Origin: Streptomyces vilmorinianum
Lineage (GTDB): Bacteria; Actinomycetota; Actinomycetes; Streptomycetales; Streptomycetaceae
Reading direction: 5' to 3'
Assembly: GCF_005517195.1 (NCBI RefSeq)
Contig: NZ_CP040244.1
Span: 5,598,001 to 5,662,000, forward strand
DNA: 64,000 bases
Shown here: piece by piece, positions 32,456 to 40,606 of the stretch
How the letters are laid out: every line of letters starts with the position of its first letter
Numbering within the stretch: position 1 is the stretch's first letter
Notes under the pieces: model-generated
What the model was told of the DNA's origin: nothing
Seen by the model: the letters and a program-made list of their open reading frames with translations, nothing else
Databases searched by the model: none
Translations under genes and position numbers: made by a program

Positions 32456-32498
32456 GGGTTCCACCCGGTTTGCTTGAGTCGATCGCTTCATGTGAAAG

Positions 32499-32521
32499 AC
32501 GCTAACCCCTGCCACTGACAA
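32499..32521 (-). promoter_or_regulatory. Actinobacterial recA promoter (RecA-NDp type)
   Basis: On the minus strand the sequence reads TTGTCAGTGGC-N6-TAGCGT, with the 3' element about 45 bases before the recA start codon. This matches the second, non-classical recA promoter described in Streptomyces rimosus (TTGTCAGTGGC-N6-TAG-type) and the mycobacterial RecA-independent DNA-damage promoter now linked to PafBC. Recognised from memory of the published consensus. Confidence 0.85.
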
Positions 32522-32591
32522 TGGGCCCCGGCGTCCCTCCGACCTGTGGATAACTCGCCCATAACCCCGCGATTCCAGGGGCCGGAATCCC

Positions 32592-32621
32592 ATAAGAATG
32601 GATGTTCGATTTTGATGTCAA
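32592..32621 (-). promoter_or_regulatory. Classical recA promoter with SOS-box-like element
   Basis: Minus strand: TTGACA (32616-32621), 18-base spacer, TCTTAT (32592-32597), the sequence reported for the S. rimosus recA P1 promoter. Between -35 and -10 lies CGAACATCCATTC (GAAC-N4-ATTC core at 32596-32607), an imperfect GAAC-N4-GTTC LexA-type box. LexA repression is the likely control. Confidence 0.75.
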
Positions 32622-32914
32622 GCGCACCACGCCCGGATCCGGGTGCGGTCCTGTGACTGAGCGTTCCGGTTGGCCACTGAGCGCCGCACTTGGCCGATCG
32701 GGTTCGGGCAAGGACCGGGACGCGCGTTGCATACCTCGCCTGGGCGGCCGATCGGTGGTCGGGCCCGCTTCCGACCGCAGTGCGGCTCGTCTCGGCGTCG
32801 CTGGCCGCAGCCGGGAGCCGGGCAAACTGCCTAAGGATCTCCTAGGACCACCAGCTCGGCCACCTTCGCCTCCCGGCGCTGCGTCAACGTCGTCAGTCCC
32901 TGGCCCCGGCCGGC

Positions 32915-33292
32915 CTACCGCTCCTGGCCGGACGTGTTCCACGACGAGACGGGTGGCGTGCTCCGAGCCGGGTGCGCTCCCGACGGCGGCATGCGGACGA
33001 CCGCGACGCCGCCGTCCAGGTCCACCGTCGTCCGGTTCGGCGGCGCTCCGTCCTCCTCGTCGTCGCGCATCAGCAGCGCCGACTGCCGTTCCTTGAGTTC
33101 GTTCTGCTTCCCCGGCGAGAAGTTCGCGTGGAGCTGCTCGAAGCGGGTCGCCGAGATCTGGCCCTGCCGGGCGCTGTTGCGCCACGGCAGCGCTCCGGCT
33201 CGCCCGGCACGGAGAAGCAGCTGATCCGCGAAGGCGACGACGGTCAGCAGGATGACCAGTCCGGGCAAGGTCACGAAGACGGCGAACTCCAT
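32915..33292 (-). CDS. DUF6191-like small membrane-anchored protein
   Basis: 125 aa. One N-terminal membrane helix (MEFAVFVTLPGLVILLTVVAFADQLLL in outline, residues 1-25), then a basic hydrophilic region (WRNSARQGQISATRFEQLHANFSPGKQNELKERQSALLMRDDEEDGAPP) with the family look of DUF6191, and a variable Pro/Ser tail. The ATG at 33292 puts the helix first. It lies upstream of recA on the same strand but 459 bases away. Function unknown; probably a monotopic cytoplasm-facing protein. Confidence 0.7.
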   Translation of the reverse strand: MEFAVFVTLPGLVILLTVVAFADQLLLRAGRAGALPWRNSARQGQISATRFEQLHANFSPGKQNELKERQSALLMRDDEEDGAPPNRTTVDLDGGVAVVRMPPSGAHPARSTPPVSSWNTSGQER

Positions 33293-33413
33293 GGCCTCAG
33301 TATCCGGGGCGGGCGGCGATCGAAGGAGGGATTGCCGGGCATAGGCCCGCGCCCGGCTCCACGAGGCCCAAACCAGTCGTCGAACGATCATGATCCCTGC
33401 CATCCTGGCCCGC

Positions 33414-34157
33414 ATGAATCAGAACCCCGTCGACCAGGCCCGACGTCTCGTCCGTGACCGTTTCCCCGAGGCGCTCGCCGTCGTCCTCGCCGGGTCGACG
33501 GCCACGGGGCGGGATACGGCGGGAAGCGACCTGGACATCGCCGTGCTCATCGAGGACGGCGGCGAGAGCTGTCGGGAGACGATCCGGTTCGAGGGGCGGG
33601 TCGTGGAGCTGTTCGTTCACACCTGGGCCGGTCTCGTGGAGCTCTTCGCCACGGATGCCGCCGCGCGCCGCGGGGTCCTGCAGAGCATGTACGCCACCGG
33701 ACTCGTCCTACTCGACTCGAACGGCGCGGCCGGGCGGGCCCGTTCGCTCGCCGAGGAGGGGCTCCGCACAGGCCCGCCGGCGCTGGATCCGGCGACCGTC
33801 GAGACCAGGAGGTACGGGCTGACGGACGCGCTGGACGATCTCGTCGACGCGGCCGACCGCATCGAGGCCCTGGCGGTCGCCGGGTTCGTCCTCGGCACCG
33901 CGGCTGATCTGCTCTGCGACCACCACCGCGCCTGGATCGGCGGCGGGAAGTGGCTGCCCCGGCGCCTCATGGAGGCGGACCCCGAACGCGGTGCCGCCCT
34001 TCTCGAAGGACACCTGCGCCTGTGCGAGTCGGGCGACCCCACCGCCCTGCTCGACGCGACGTCGGAGATCCTCGACCTCGCCGGCGGGCCGCTGCGCGAG
34101 GGGTACCGCAGGACCTGGAACGGCGCCATCGATTCGGTCGCCGCCGCCCGGCGCTGA
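33414..34157 (+). CDS. Minimal nucleotidyltransferase-domain protein
   Basis: 247 aa. The N-terminal domain has the DNA-polymerase-beta-like NTase signature: LAGSTATGRDTAGSDLDIAVL (Gly-Ser then Asp-x-Asp, about residues 26-46) and a third acidic position near RVVELFV. The rest is helical. Homologues include streptomycin-adenylyltransferase-like and HepT/MntA-type proteins, but length and tail fit a stand-alone cytoplasmic NTase of unknown substrate. Start at 33414 or an ATG at 33390; neither has a clear ribosome binding site. It may be resistance-like by fold only. Confidence 0.72.
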   Translation: MNQNPVDQARRLVRDRFPEALAVVLAGSTATGRDTAGSDLDIAVLIEDGGESCRETIRFEGRVVELFVHTWAGLVELFATDAAARRGVLQSMYATGLVLLDSNGAAGRARSLAEEGLRTGPPALDPATVETRRYGLTDALDDLVDAADRIEALAVAGFVLGTAADLLCDHHRAWIGGGKWLPRRLMEADPERGAALLEGHLRLCESGDPTALLDATSEILDLAGGPLREGYRRTWNGAIDSVAAARR

Positions 34158-34256
34158 CCGGGTGCCGGCGCCCGGTCAGCGCCGGTCAGCGCCGGTCAGC
34201 GCCGGGCGGCGACAGGACGCAGCCGGGCCGGCGTGCCCGCGCCTATCCTTCCTGGC

Positions 34257-35477
34257 ATGGCCCTCCCCTTCCGCGTCCGTGGCCGCCGCGTGTCCCCACG
34301 GGCCGCCGACGCCACCGTGGCGCTGGTCGTCACGCTCGTCGTGGTCGTCTGGACGCTGGTGTCCGCGCGGTACGCGAGCGAGCCCGTCGCCCGTACGGTC
34401 GTCGGCTGGGCGCTCATCGCGATCGGGTGCGGTGCGCTGTACTTCCGCCGCCGGGTGCCGGTCACGGTCGCGGTCGTCACGCTGCTCGCTTGCGCGGTCT
34501 ACTACCCGGTGTCCATGCAGGACGGGCCGCTGATGATCGCCTTCGCGCTCGCGCTCTACACCACGGCCGCGGAGGGCCGGTTCGCCGCCGCCGTCGCGCT
34601 CGCCGCCATCACGCTGCTCGCCGTCGGGCTCGGCGAGATCCGGCAGGAGCCGGGGCGCCGGCAGATCGACGACACCTCGCTGGCGATGCTGTCCGGCTGG
34701 CTGATCAGCCTGGTCGCCGTGGGCCGCGCCCAGCGCACCCGGCTCGCCTATCTGCACGAGGTGGAGCAGCGGGCGCTCGCCGCCGAGCGGGAGCAGGAGG
34801 CGCGGGCGCGGCAGAGCGCCACCGAGGAGCGGCTGCGGATCGCCCGCGAGCTGCACGACGTGCTCGGTCACAGCATCTCGCTGATCAACGTCCAGTCCGG
34901 TGCCGTACTGCACCGGCTGGGCAAGAAGCCGGAGCCCGGCGTCGCACTGGCCGCCGCCGAGGAGGCGCTGGAGGCGGTGAAGGCCACCAGCAAGGACGCG
35001 CTGCGCGAGCTGCGCGCGACGCTCGGGGTGCTGCGTCAGGCCGACGAGTCCGCGCCGACCTCGCCGACCTCGGGTCTCGCCCTGCTCGGAGAGCTGGTGG
35101 AGCGGGCCAGGAGCACGGGTCTCGACGTCCGTACGGAGCTGAGCGGTACGCCCGTACCGCTGGCGCCGCCGGTCGATCTCGCCGCGTACCGGATCGTGCA
35201 GGAGTCGCTGACCAATGTGACCCGGCATTCCGGGGCCCGTACCGCGACGGTCGCGCTCGACTGGCGTACGGACGAACTGCGCCTGCGGATCGAGGACGAC
35301 GGCGAGGGAGCTCCGGAGGAGCGGCCGCAGGGCAGCGGCATCCGCGGCATGGCCGAGCGCGCCCGGGCGTTCGGCGGCGAACTGACCGCGCGCAGCACCG
35401 CCGAGGGTTTCCGGGTCGACGCCCGGCTGCCGCTCGGAACACCGCCTTCCGCCATCTCTAAGGGGGACCTTCGATGA
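34257..35477 (+). CDS. NarL/DesK-type sensor histidine kinase
   Basis: 406 aa. The N-terminal half has about five membrane helices (VALVVTLVVVVW, WALIAIGCGALYF, VAVVTLLACAVYY, MIAFALALYTTAAEG, ALAAITLLAVGL); the HisKA_3 domain follows with His200 in ELHDVLGHSIS, and a C-terminal HATPase (VQESLTNVTRHS, IEDDGEGA, GSGIRGM). The signal may be in the membrane. It overlaps the response-regulator gene by 4 bases (ATGA), so the pair is co-translated. Next to cydAB and an MMPL pump, redox or envelope stress are plausible inputs; not shown. Start at 34257 is tentative. Confidence 0.88.
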   Translation: MALPFRVRGRRVSPRAADATVALVVTLVVVVWTLVSARYASEPVARTVVGWALIAIGCGALYFRRRVPVTVAVVTLLACAVYYPVSMQDGPLMIAFALALYTTAAEGRFAAAVALAAITLLAVGLGEIRQEPGRRQIDDTSLAMLSGWLISLVAVGRAQRTRLAYLHEVEQRALAAEREQEARARQSATEERLRIARELHDVLGHSISLINVQSGAVLHRLGKKPEPGVALAAAEEALEAVKATSKDALRELRATLGVLRQADESAPTSPTSGLALLGELVERARSTGLDVRTELSGTPVPLAPPVDLAAYRIVQESLTNVTRHSGARTATVALDWRTDELRLRIEDDGEGAPEERPQGSGIRGMAERARAFGGELTARSTAEGFRVDARLPLGTPPSAISKGDLR

Positions 35478-36139
35478 TCCGCGTCGTACTCGCCGACGAC
35501 CAGACACTGGTCCGGGCCGGGTTCCGCTCGATCCTGGCCGACGAGGACGACATCGAGGTGGTCGGGGAGGCCGCGGACGGCGAGCAGGCGATCGCGCTCG
35601 CCCGTGAACTGCGCCCGGACGTGGTCCTGATGGACATCCGGATGCCGGGCCTCGACGGTCTGGAGGCCACCCGCCGGATCACCGCCGACCCCCGGCTCGA
35701 AGGGGTCCGGGTGGTCATCCTGACGACCTTCGACGTCGACGACTACGTGTACGGGGCGCTGCGCGCCGGGGCGAGCGGCTTCCTTGTCAAGGACACCGAG
35801 CCGATGGAGCTGCTGCACGGGGTACGGGTGGTGGCGCGAGGCGACGCGCTGATCGCCCCGGCGGTCACCCGCCGGCTGATCGCGGAGTTCGCGGGCCGCT
35901 CCAGGCAGCCGGACCCGAGCCCGCGCCTGAACGCCCTGACCGAGCGGGAGCGCGAGGTCATGGGCCTGGTGGGGGCGGGGCTCTCCAACGACGAGATCGC
36001 CCGGCGTCTCGTCCTCTCCCCGGCGACCGCCAAGACCCATGTCAGCCGGATCATGACCAAGCTCGACGTCCGCGACCGGGCGCAGCTGGTGATCCTGGCG
36101 TACGAGTCGGGGATGATCACGCCCGGCTGGCTGACGTAG
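35474..36139 (+). CDS. LuxR/NarL-family response regulator
   Basis: 221 aa. Receiver domain with phospho-acceptor Asp54 (VLMDIRMPG), LTTFDVDDYVYGAL and VKDTEPMELL, then a LuxR-type HTH: LTEREREVMGLVGAGLSNDEIARRL in outline with KTHVSRIMTKLDVRDRAQL. ATG behind AGGGGGA. Cognate kinase is the immediately upstream gene. The cydA gene begins 136 bases downstream on the same strand and is a candidate target; no binding site was identified. Confidence 0.92.
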   Translation: MIRVVLADDQTLVRAGFRSILADEDDIEVVGEAADGEQAIALARELRPDVVLMDIRMPGLDGLEATRRITADPRLEGVRVVILTTFDVDDYVYGALRAGASGFLVKDTEPMELLHGVRVVARGDALIAPAVTRRLIAEFAGRSRQPDPSPRLNALTEREREVMGLVGAGLSNDEIARRLVLSPATAKTHVSRIMTKLDVRDRAQLVILAYESGMITPGWLT

Positions 36140-36274
36140 CTCCCCCTAGGGGACACGCGCGCGTGGGCGCAACTCCTGGGGTACGCGCGCGTGGGGCGAC
36201 GCAACCGTGGGGGTACGCCCACTGACCACCGCCGGGCGACGCCGCGCCCGTAGCCGTACGCCGACGCTGGCAGC

Positions 36275-37561
36275 GTGAATCCAGACGTCCTCGATCTCGC
36301 CCGGCTGCAGTTCGCCCTCACGGCGGGCGGCCACTTCCTCTTCGTCGCCCTCACGCTGGGGCTCGCGACCGTCGTCGCCGTGATCCAGACCGTGGCGACG
36401 ATCGGACGGAAGCCGCTGCACGCGCGCATGGTGCGGTTCTGGGGCCAGCTGTACGTGATCAATTACGCGGTCGGGATCGTCACCGGCATCGTGATGGAGT
36501 TCCAGTTCGGGATGAGCTGGAGCGGTCTCACCCACTACGCGGGCAATGTCTTCGGCGCCTCGCTCGCGGTCGAGACGATCGTCGCGTTCTTCGTCGAGTC
36601 GACGTTCCTGGGCCTGTGGATCTTCGGCTGGCACCGGTTCAATCGCTGGGTCCATCTGGCGATGATCTGGGTCGTCACGCTGACCGCGTATCTGTCCGCG
36701 TACTGGATCCTGGTCTCCAACGGCTTCCTCAACCACCCGGTGGGACACCGGACGGAGGGCGGGAAGCTGGTCCTGGACGACCCGGTCGCCGTGCTGACGA
36801 ACCCCTCTGCCCTGCAGGCGTTCGGGCACATCCTGGCCGGGGCGCTGCTGACGGCCGGTTTCTTCGTCGCCGGGGTCAGCGCGTACCACCTGTTCCGGCG
36901 CTCGCCCGAGTGGGAGTTCTTCGGCAAGAGCCTGCGGATCGGCGTGTTCCTGGCCTTCCCCGCGCTGATGGTCACCGCCGTCTTCGGCGACATCCAGTTC
37001 GCCGCGCTGCGCACCCTCCAGCCCATGAAATCGGCCGTGTTCAGCCAGAAGACTGCCGAAATCGCCCAGCTCCAGGCGGACATGGTCGCCCGCTTCGGTC
37101 CCGGCGAGTACGTCCCCTCCGAGGCGTGGACCCGGGGCGGCGGTCTCGTCATGCTCATCTGCTTCGCCCTGATGATGTACTTCACCTTCGCCGGCGTGAT
37201 CCTGGCCTGTTTCAAGAAGGTCGTCTTCCGCTTCCGGCTGTGGCATCTGGCACTGATGGCCGCCGTGCCGCTGCCCTACCTCGCGATGATCAGCGGCTGG
37301 GTCTTCCGCGAGGCGGGCCGCCAGCCCTGGGTCGTGTACGGGCTGCTGAAGACCGAGGACGCCGTCTCCGGCCTCTCCCCCGGCGCGATGCGCGCCTCGC
37401 TGATCGTCTTCACCACCCTCTACGCGCTGCTCGTCGTCCTCAATGCCTGGCTGCTGGCCCGGTACGCCCGCCGGGGCCCGGCCGCCGACTCCGGTCTCGG
37501 CCACGACGACCGGGCGGCGGACGAGAACCCCGCCGACTCCCTGCCCGCCACCAGCTACTGA
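36275..37561 (+). CDS. cydA: Cytochrome bd oxidase subunit I, compact form
   Basis: 428 aa, short beside E. coli CydA (522). Haem-ligand motifs are present: RLQFALTAGGHFLFVALTLG (His20, b595), LAVETIVAFFVES (acidic pair), GHILAGALLTAGFFV (His, b558) and LMMYFTFAG (Met, b558), plus GWVFREAGRQPW. The quinol (Q) loop is short. Membrane quinol:O2 oxidoreductase with high oxygen affinity. GTG start at 36275. It forms an operon with cydB (11-base gap). cydDC, the usual maturation ABC transporter genes, are not next to it. Confidence 0.9.
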   Translation: MNPDVLDLARLQFALTAGGHFLFVALTLGLATVVAVIQTVATIGRKPLHARMVRFWGQLYVINYAVGIVTGIVMEFQFGMSWSGLTHYAGNVFGASLAVETIVAFFVESTFLGLWIFGWHRFNRWVHLAMIWVVTLTAYLSAYWILVSNGFLNHPVGHRTEGGKLVLDDPVAVLTNPSALQAFGHILAGALLTAGFFVAGVSAYHLFRRSPEWEFFGKSLRIGVFLAFPALMVTAVFGDIQFAALRTLQPMKSAVFSQKTAEIAQLQADMVARFGPGEYVPSEAWTRGGGLVMLICFALMMYFTFAGVILACFKKVVFRFRLWHLALMAAVPLPYLAMISGWVFREAGRQPWVVYGLLKTEDAVSGLSPGAMRASLIVFTTLYALLVVLNAWLLARYARRGPAADSGLGHDDRAADENPADSLPATSY

Positions 37562-37571
37562 GGAGCGGACC

Positions 37572-38357
37572 GTGACCAGCCTCGACATCCTCGCCATCGC
37601 CCTGCTCGCCTTCTTCGCCACCGGCTACTTCGTACTCGCCGGCGCGGACATCGGGACCGGGATGCTCACCCCCTACCTCGGTCGCACCGACCACGAACGC
37701 CGCCTGGTCATCACCTCCTTCGCCCCCTTCTTCCTGGGCAACGAGGTGTGGCTGATCGCCACCGCGGGCGTACTCGTCGGCTGCTTCCCCGACCTCGAAG
37801 GGGAGCTGCTGTCCGGCCAGTTCGCGGTGCTCGTGCCGCTGCTCACGGGCTGGATCGTCCGTGACATCGGACTGTGGTCGCGCGGCCGGGGGCCGGGGCC
37901 GCGCTGGCGCGCACTGTGCGACGGGGCGGTGGTGTGCGGCAGTTGGACGGTCGCGCCGGCCTGGGGATGGCTGCTGGCCGGGCTGCTGACCGGTACGCCG
38001 TACGAGGCCGCCACCGGCCCCACCGCGATCCTCACCGCCCTCGCCGTGGCCGCGCTGTTCGCCGCGCACGGGCTCGGTTTCGCCACGCTCCGGCTGACCG
38101 GCCTGCCGTACGAACGCGCCCGGCTGCTGGTGGGGCGGACCGGTTCCTGGCAGTCCTTCGCCCTGACCGCCGTCCTGCTCGGCGCACTCCCCGCGCTCGC
38201 CGGAAGCACGCTCCCGCTGACCGAGCACGCCGCGGACGGCGCCACGCTCGCCCTGCTCGTCCCCGCGCTGCTCGTCCTCACCCCGCTGCTCGTCGCCGCC
38301 CAGGTGTGGACCTGGCGCACGTTCCGGCACCGGGTGACCCGTCCCTCGTACCTGTGA
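37572..38357 (+). CDS. cydB: Cytochrome bd oxidase subunit II, short form
   Basis: 261 aa, against about 340-380 for typical CydB. Starts at GTG 37572 with GGAG 7 bases upstream. About seven membrane helices are predicted, fewer than the usual nine. LAGADIGTGMLTPYLG near the N-terminus and FFLGNEVWLI match the family, so identity is firm; missing parts are in the C-terminal half. Partner of CydA in the oxidase; the short length may mean a lean oxidase or a degraded gene. No frameshift is evident, and the reading frame is clean. Confidence 0.82.
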   Translation: MTSLDILAIALLAFFATGYFVLAGADIGTGMLTPYLGRTDHERRLVITSFAPFFLGNEVWLIATAGVLVGCFPDLEGELLSGQFAVLVPLLTGWIVRDIGLWSRGRGPGPRWRALCDGAVVCGSWTVAPAWGWLLAGLLTGTPYEAATGPTAILTALAVAALFAAHGLGFATLRLTGLPYERARLLVGRTGSWQSFALTAVLLGALPALAGSTLPLTEHAADGATLALLVPALLVLTPLLVAAQVWTWRTFRHRVTRPSYL

Positions 38358-38407
38358 CTCCACGACGTCACTCCCAGAGGACGTCACTCCCAGAAGGAGA
38401 AAAGACC

Positions 38408-40594
38408 ATGACCGTCACGCGGGAGAGCGCTCCCCCGACGACTCGGCGGGGCAGCGTCTTCGAGCGCCTGGCCACTTTCTCGTACCGCCACCGCTGGTCC
38501 GCCGTGCTGCTCTGGATCGTGGTGGTGGCCGCCGCGACCGGCGCGTCGACGGCCGTCGGCAGCGCGTACCACAACGACTTCTCGCTGCCCGGTACCGATT
38601 CGCAGGCGGCGCGGACCGTCCTGGAGAGCCACGGCTCCGCCCAGGCCACGGACGCGACCCTGCAGATCGTCGTGAAGGACGAGAAGGGCGTCCGCGAGAA
38701 GACGGTCCACGCGCGCGTGGAGGGGCTGCTCGACAGGGTCGAGGGGCTCCCCGGCGTGACGGACGTCCGCGGTCCGTACGAGGACGGGGCCGCCGTCTCC
38801 GCGGACGGAACCGTCGGCTACGCCACCGTCACCCTCGACGGCGAGGCGGCGAACACGGACCGCACCGAGGTCCTGAAGATCATCGAGACCGTGCGCGCGG
38901 CCCAGGGCGACGGGCTGACCGCCGCCGTCGGCGGTGACGCGGCACGCGGCGCCGAGGAGGGCGGAGGCGGCGCGGCCGAGGGCGCGGGGATGCTGGGCGC
39001 CCTGGTCATCCTGGTCTTCCTGTTCGGTTCCCTGGTCGCCGCGAGCCTGCCCGTGGTCACCGCGGTCTTCGCGGTCGGCAGCTCGATCGGGCTGATCGCG
39101 CTGGCCTCGCATCTCGCGGACGTCGCGGACTTCACTCCGCCGGTCATGATGCTGGTCGGTCTCGGCGTCGGCATCGACTACGCGCTGCTGATCTTCTCCC
39201 GCTACCGCGGTGAGCTGCTGCAGGGCGCCGAGCCCGAACAGGCAACCCGGACCTCCCTCGACGCGGCGGGACGCACCGTCTTCTTCGCGGGCTGCACGGT
39301 GATCATCGCGCTGATGGGGCTGGTCGCGCTCGGACTCGGCTCGCTCCAGGGCGTGGCCCTCGCCGTCGCCCTGACCGTCCTGGTCACCATGGCCGCCTCC
39401 CTCACCCTGCTCCCGGCGCTGCTCGGGATCTTCGGCCGCCGGATCCAGCGGCAGGTCGCCGGGCGGGCCGCGAAGGCCGAGAGCCGCGGGCGGGTCGAGG
39501 GCGCCCGGTGGCGCAGCTGGGCGACGGCGGTGCAGAAGCGGCCGTGGGCCGCGCTCCTGGTCTCCGTGGCGGCGCTCGGCGCGCTCGCCGCGCCCGCGCT
39601 CGACCTGCGGCTCGGCTTCGCCGACGCCGGCAACGACGCCCCGGCGAAGTCCAGCAGGCAGGCGTACGACCTGCTGGCCGAAGGCTTCGGTCCCGGGTTC
39701 AACGGACCGCTGATCGTGGTCGTGGACAGCAGCGCGGGCGGCGGCGAGAGGGGCGAGGGCGGCGAGCGGGCCGGGAACGAGCTGCGCCGGGTCCTGGAGA
39801 ACACGGACGGCATCGCGGCGGCGACCGCGCCGATCCCGACGAAGGACGCCGCCGTCTCCACCGTCATCGCCTTCCCCGATTCGGCTCCTCAGGCCGAGGC
39901 GACCTCGGAGCTCGTCGACCGTCTGCGGTCGGACGTCCTGCCGCCGCTGGAACGGACGACCGGCGCCGATCTGCTCGTCGGCGGACCGACGGCGGCCACC
40001 GAGGACTTCGCGTCCACCGTCTCCGACCGGATGCCACTGTTCGTCGCGATCGTCGTCGGCCTCTCCGCCCTCCTACTGCTCCTCGTCTTCCGGTCCGTGC
40101 TCATCCCGGTGAAGGCGGCGGTGCTCAACCTGGTCAGCATCGGAGCGGCGCTCGGCGTGATCACGCTGGTCTTCCAGCACGGCTGGTTCGGGGTGCAGCC
40201 CGGACCGATCGAGGCGTTCATCCCCGTCATGATCTTCGCGATCGTCTTCGGGCTCTCGATGGACTACGAGGTCTTCCTGCTCTCCCGGATCCACGAGGAG
40301 TGGGAGCGCACCAAGGACCCGCAGGGCGCTGTACGGGAGGGCCTGGCGGCGACCGGAAAGGTCATCACCGCCGCCGCCGCGATCATGATCGTGGTGTTCG
40401 CGGCCTTCGTCCTCAGCCCCGACCGGATGCTGCAGCAGTTCGGCCTCGGCCTCGCCGTGGCGATCCTGCTGGACGCGGTCGTCATCCGCTGTCTGATCGT
40501 GCCGGCGGTGATGCAGCTGCTCGGCCGGCGCGCGTGGTGGCTCCCCGCGCCGTTGCGGCGGATCCTGCCGGAGGTACGGCTGGAACACCACTGA
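38408..40594 (+). CDS. MMPL-family transporter
   Basis: 728 aa RND-superfamily efflux-type transporter of the MMPL class, the one used by actinobacteria for lipids and antibiotics. The two-fold repeat is visible: a first membrane helix (LLWIVVVAAATGAS), an extracellular loop, then five helices containing GVGIDYALLIFSRYRGEL (proton-relay Asp-Tyr), repeated in the second half as FGLSMDYEVFLLSRIHEEW. ATG follows AAGGAGAAAAG. It follows cydB by 50 bases and could be in the same operon. Substrate unknown. Confidence 0.9.
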   Translation: MTVTRESAPPTTRRGSVFERLATFSYRHRWSAVLLWIVVVAAATGASTAVGSAYHNDFSLPGTDSQAARTVLESHGSAQATDATLQIVVKDEKGVREKTVHARVEGLLDRVEGLPGVTDVRGPYEDGAAVSADGTVGYATVTLDGEAANTDRTEVLKIIETVRAAQGDGLTAAVGGDAARGAEEGGGGAAEGAGMLGALVILVFLFGSLVAASLPVVTAVFAVGSSIGLIALASHLADVADFTPPVMMLVGLGVGIDYALLIFSRYRGELLQGAEPEQATRTSLDAAGRTVFFAGCTVIIALMGLVALGLGSLQGVALAVALTVLVTMAASLTLLPALLGIFGRRIQRQVAGRAAKAESRGRVEGARWRSWATAVQKRPWAALLVSVAALGALAAPALDLRLGFADAGNDAPAKSSRQAYDLLAEGFGPGFNGPLIVVVDSSAGGGERGEGGERAGNELRRVLENTDGIAAATAPIPTKDAAVSTVIAFPDSAPQAEATSELVDRLRSDVLPPLERTTGADLLVGGPTAATEDFASTVSDRMPLFVAIVVGLSALLLLLVFRSVLIPVKAAVLNLVSIGAALGVITLVFQHGWFGVQPGPIEAFIPVMIFAIVFGLSMDYEVFLLSRIHEEWERTKDPQGAVREGLAATGKVITAAAAIMIVVFAAFVLSPDRMLQQFGLGLAVAILLDAVVIRCLIVPAVMQLLGRRAWWLPAPLRRILPEVRLEHH

Positions 40595-40606
40595 CCGGGA
40601 AGGCGG

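Larger units (their letters stand above)
32456..32914. promoter_or_regulatory. recA upstream region
   Basis: These 459 bases separate recA from the DUF6191-type gene. The recA-proximal 170 bases hold two promoters (listed separately). Beyond them, 32622-32914 shows no convincing gene; a near-palindrome lies at 32830-32846 (CCTAAGGATCTCCTAGG), which is not an obvious terminator. Long open frames here on both strands are shadows of the base composition. Confidence 0.7.

Noticed and set aside
32622..32914. A gene between recA and the DUF6191-type gene
   Set aside because: Open frames on both strands lack start signals and show no conserved features; the near-palindrome at 32830-32846 has no second arm suitable for a terminator.
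37874..38407. Upstream extension of the MMPL transporter
   Set aside because: The in-frame extension overlaps cydB out of frame. The ATG at 38408 has a strong ribosome binding site and the protein starts as expected.
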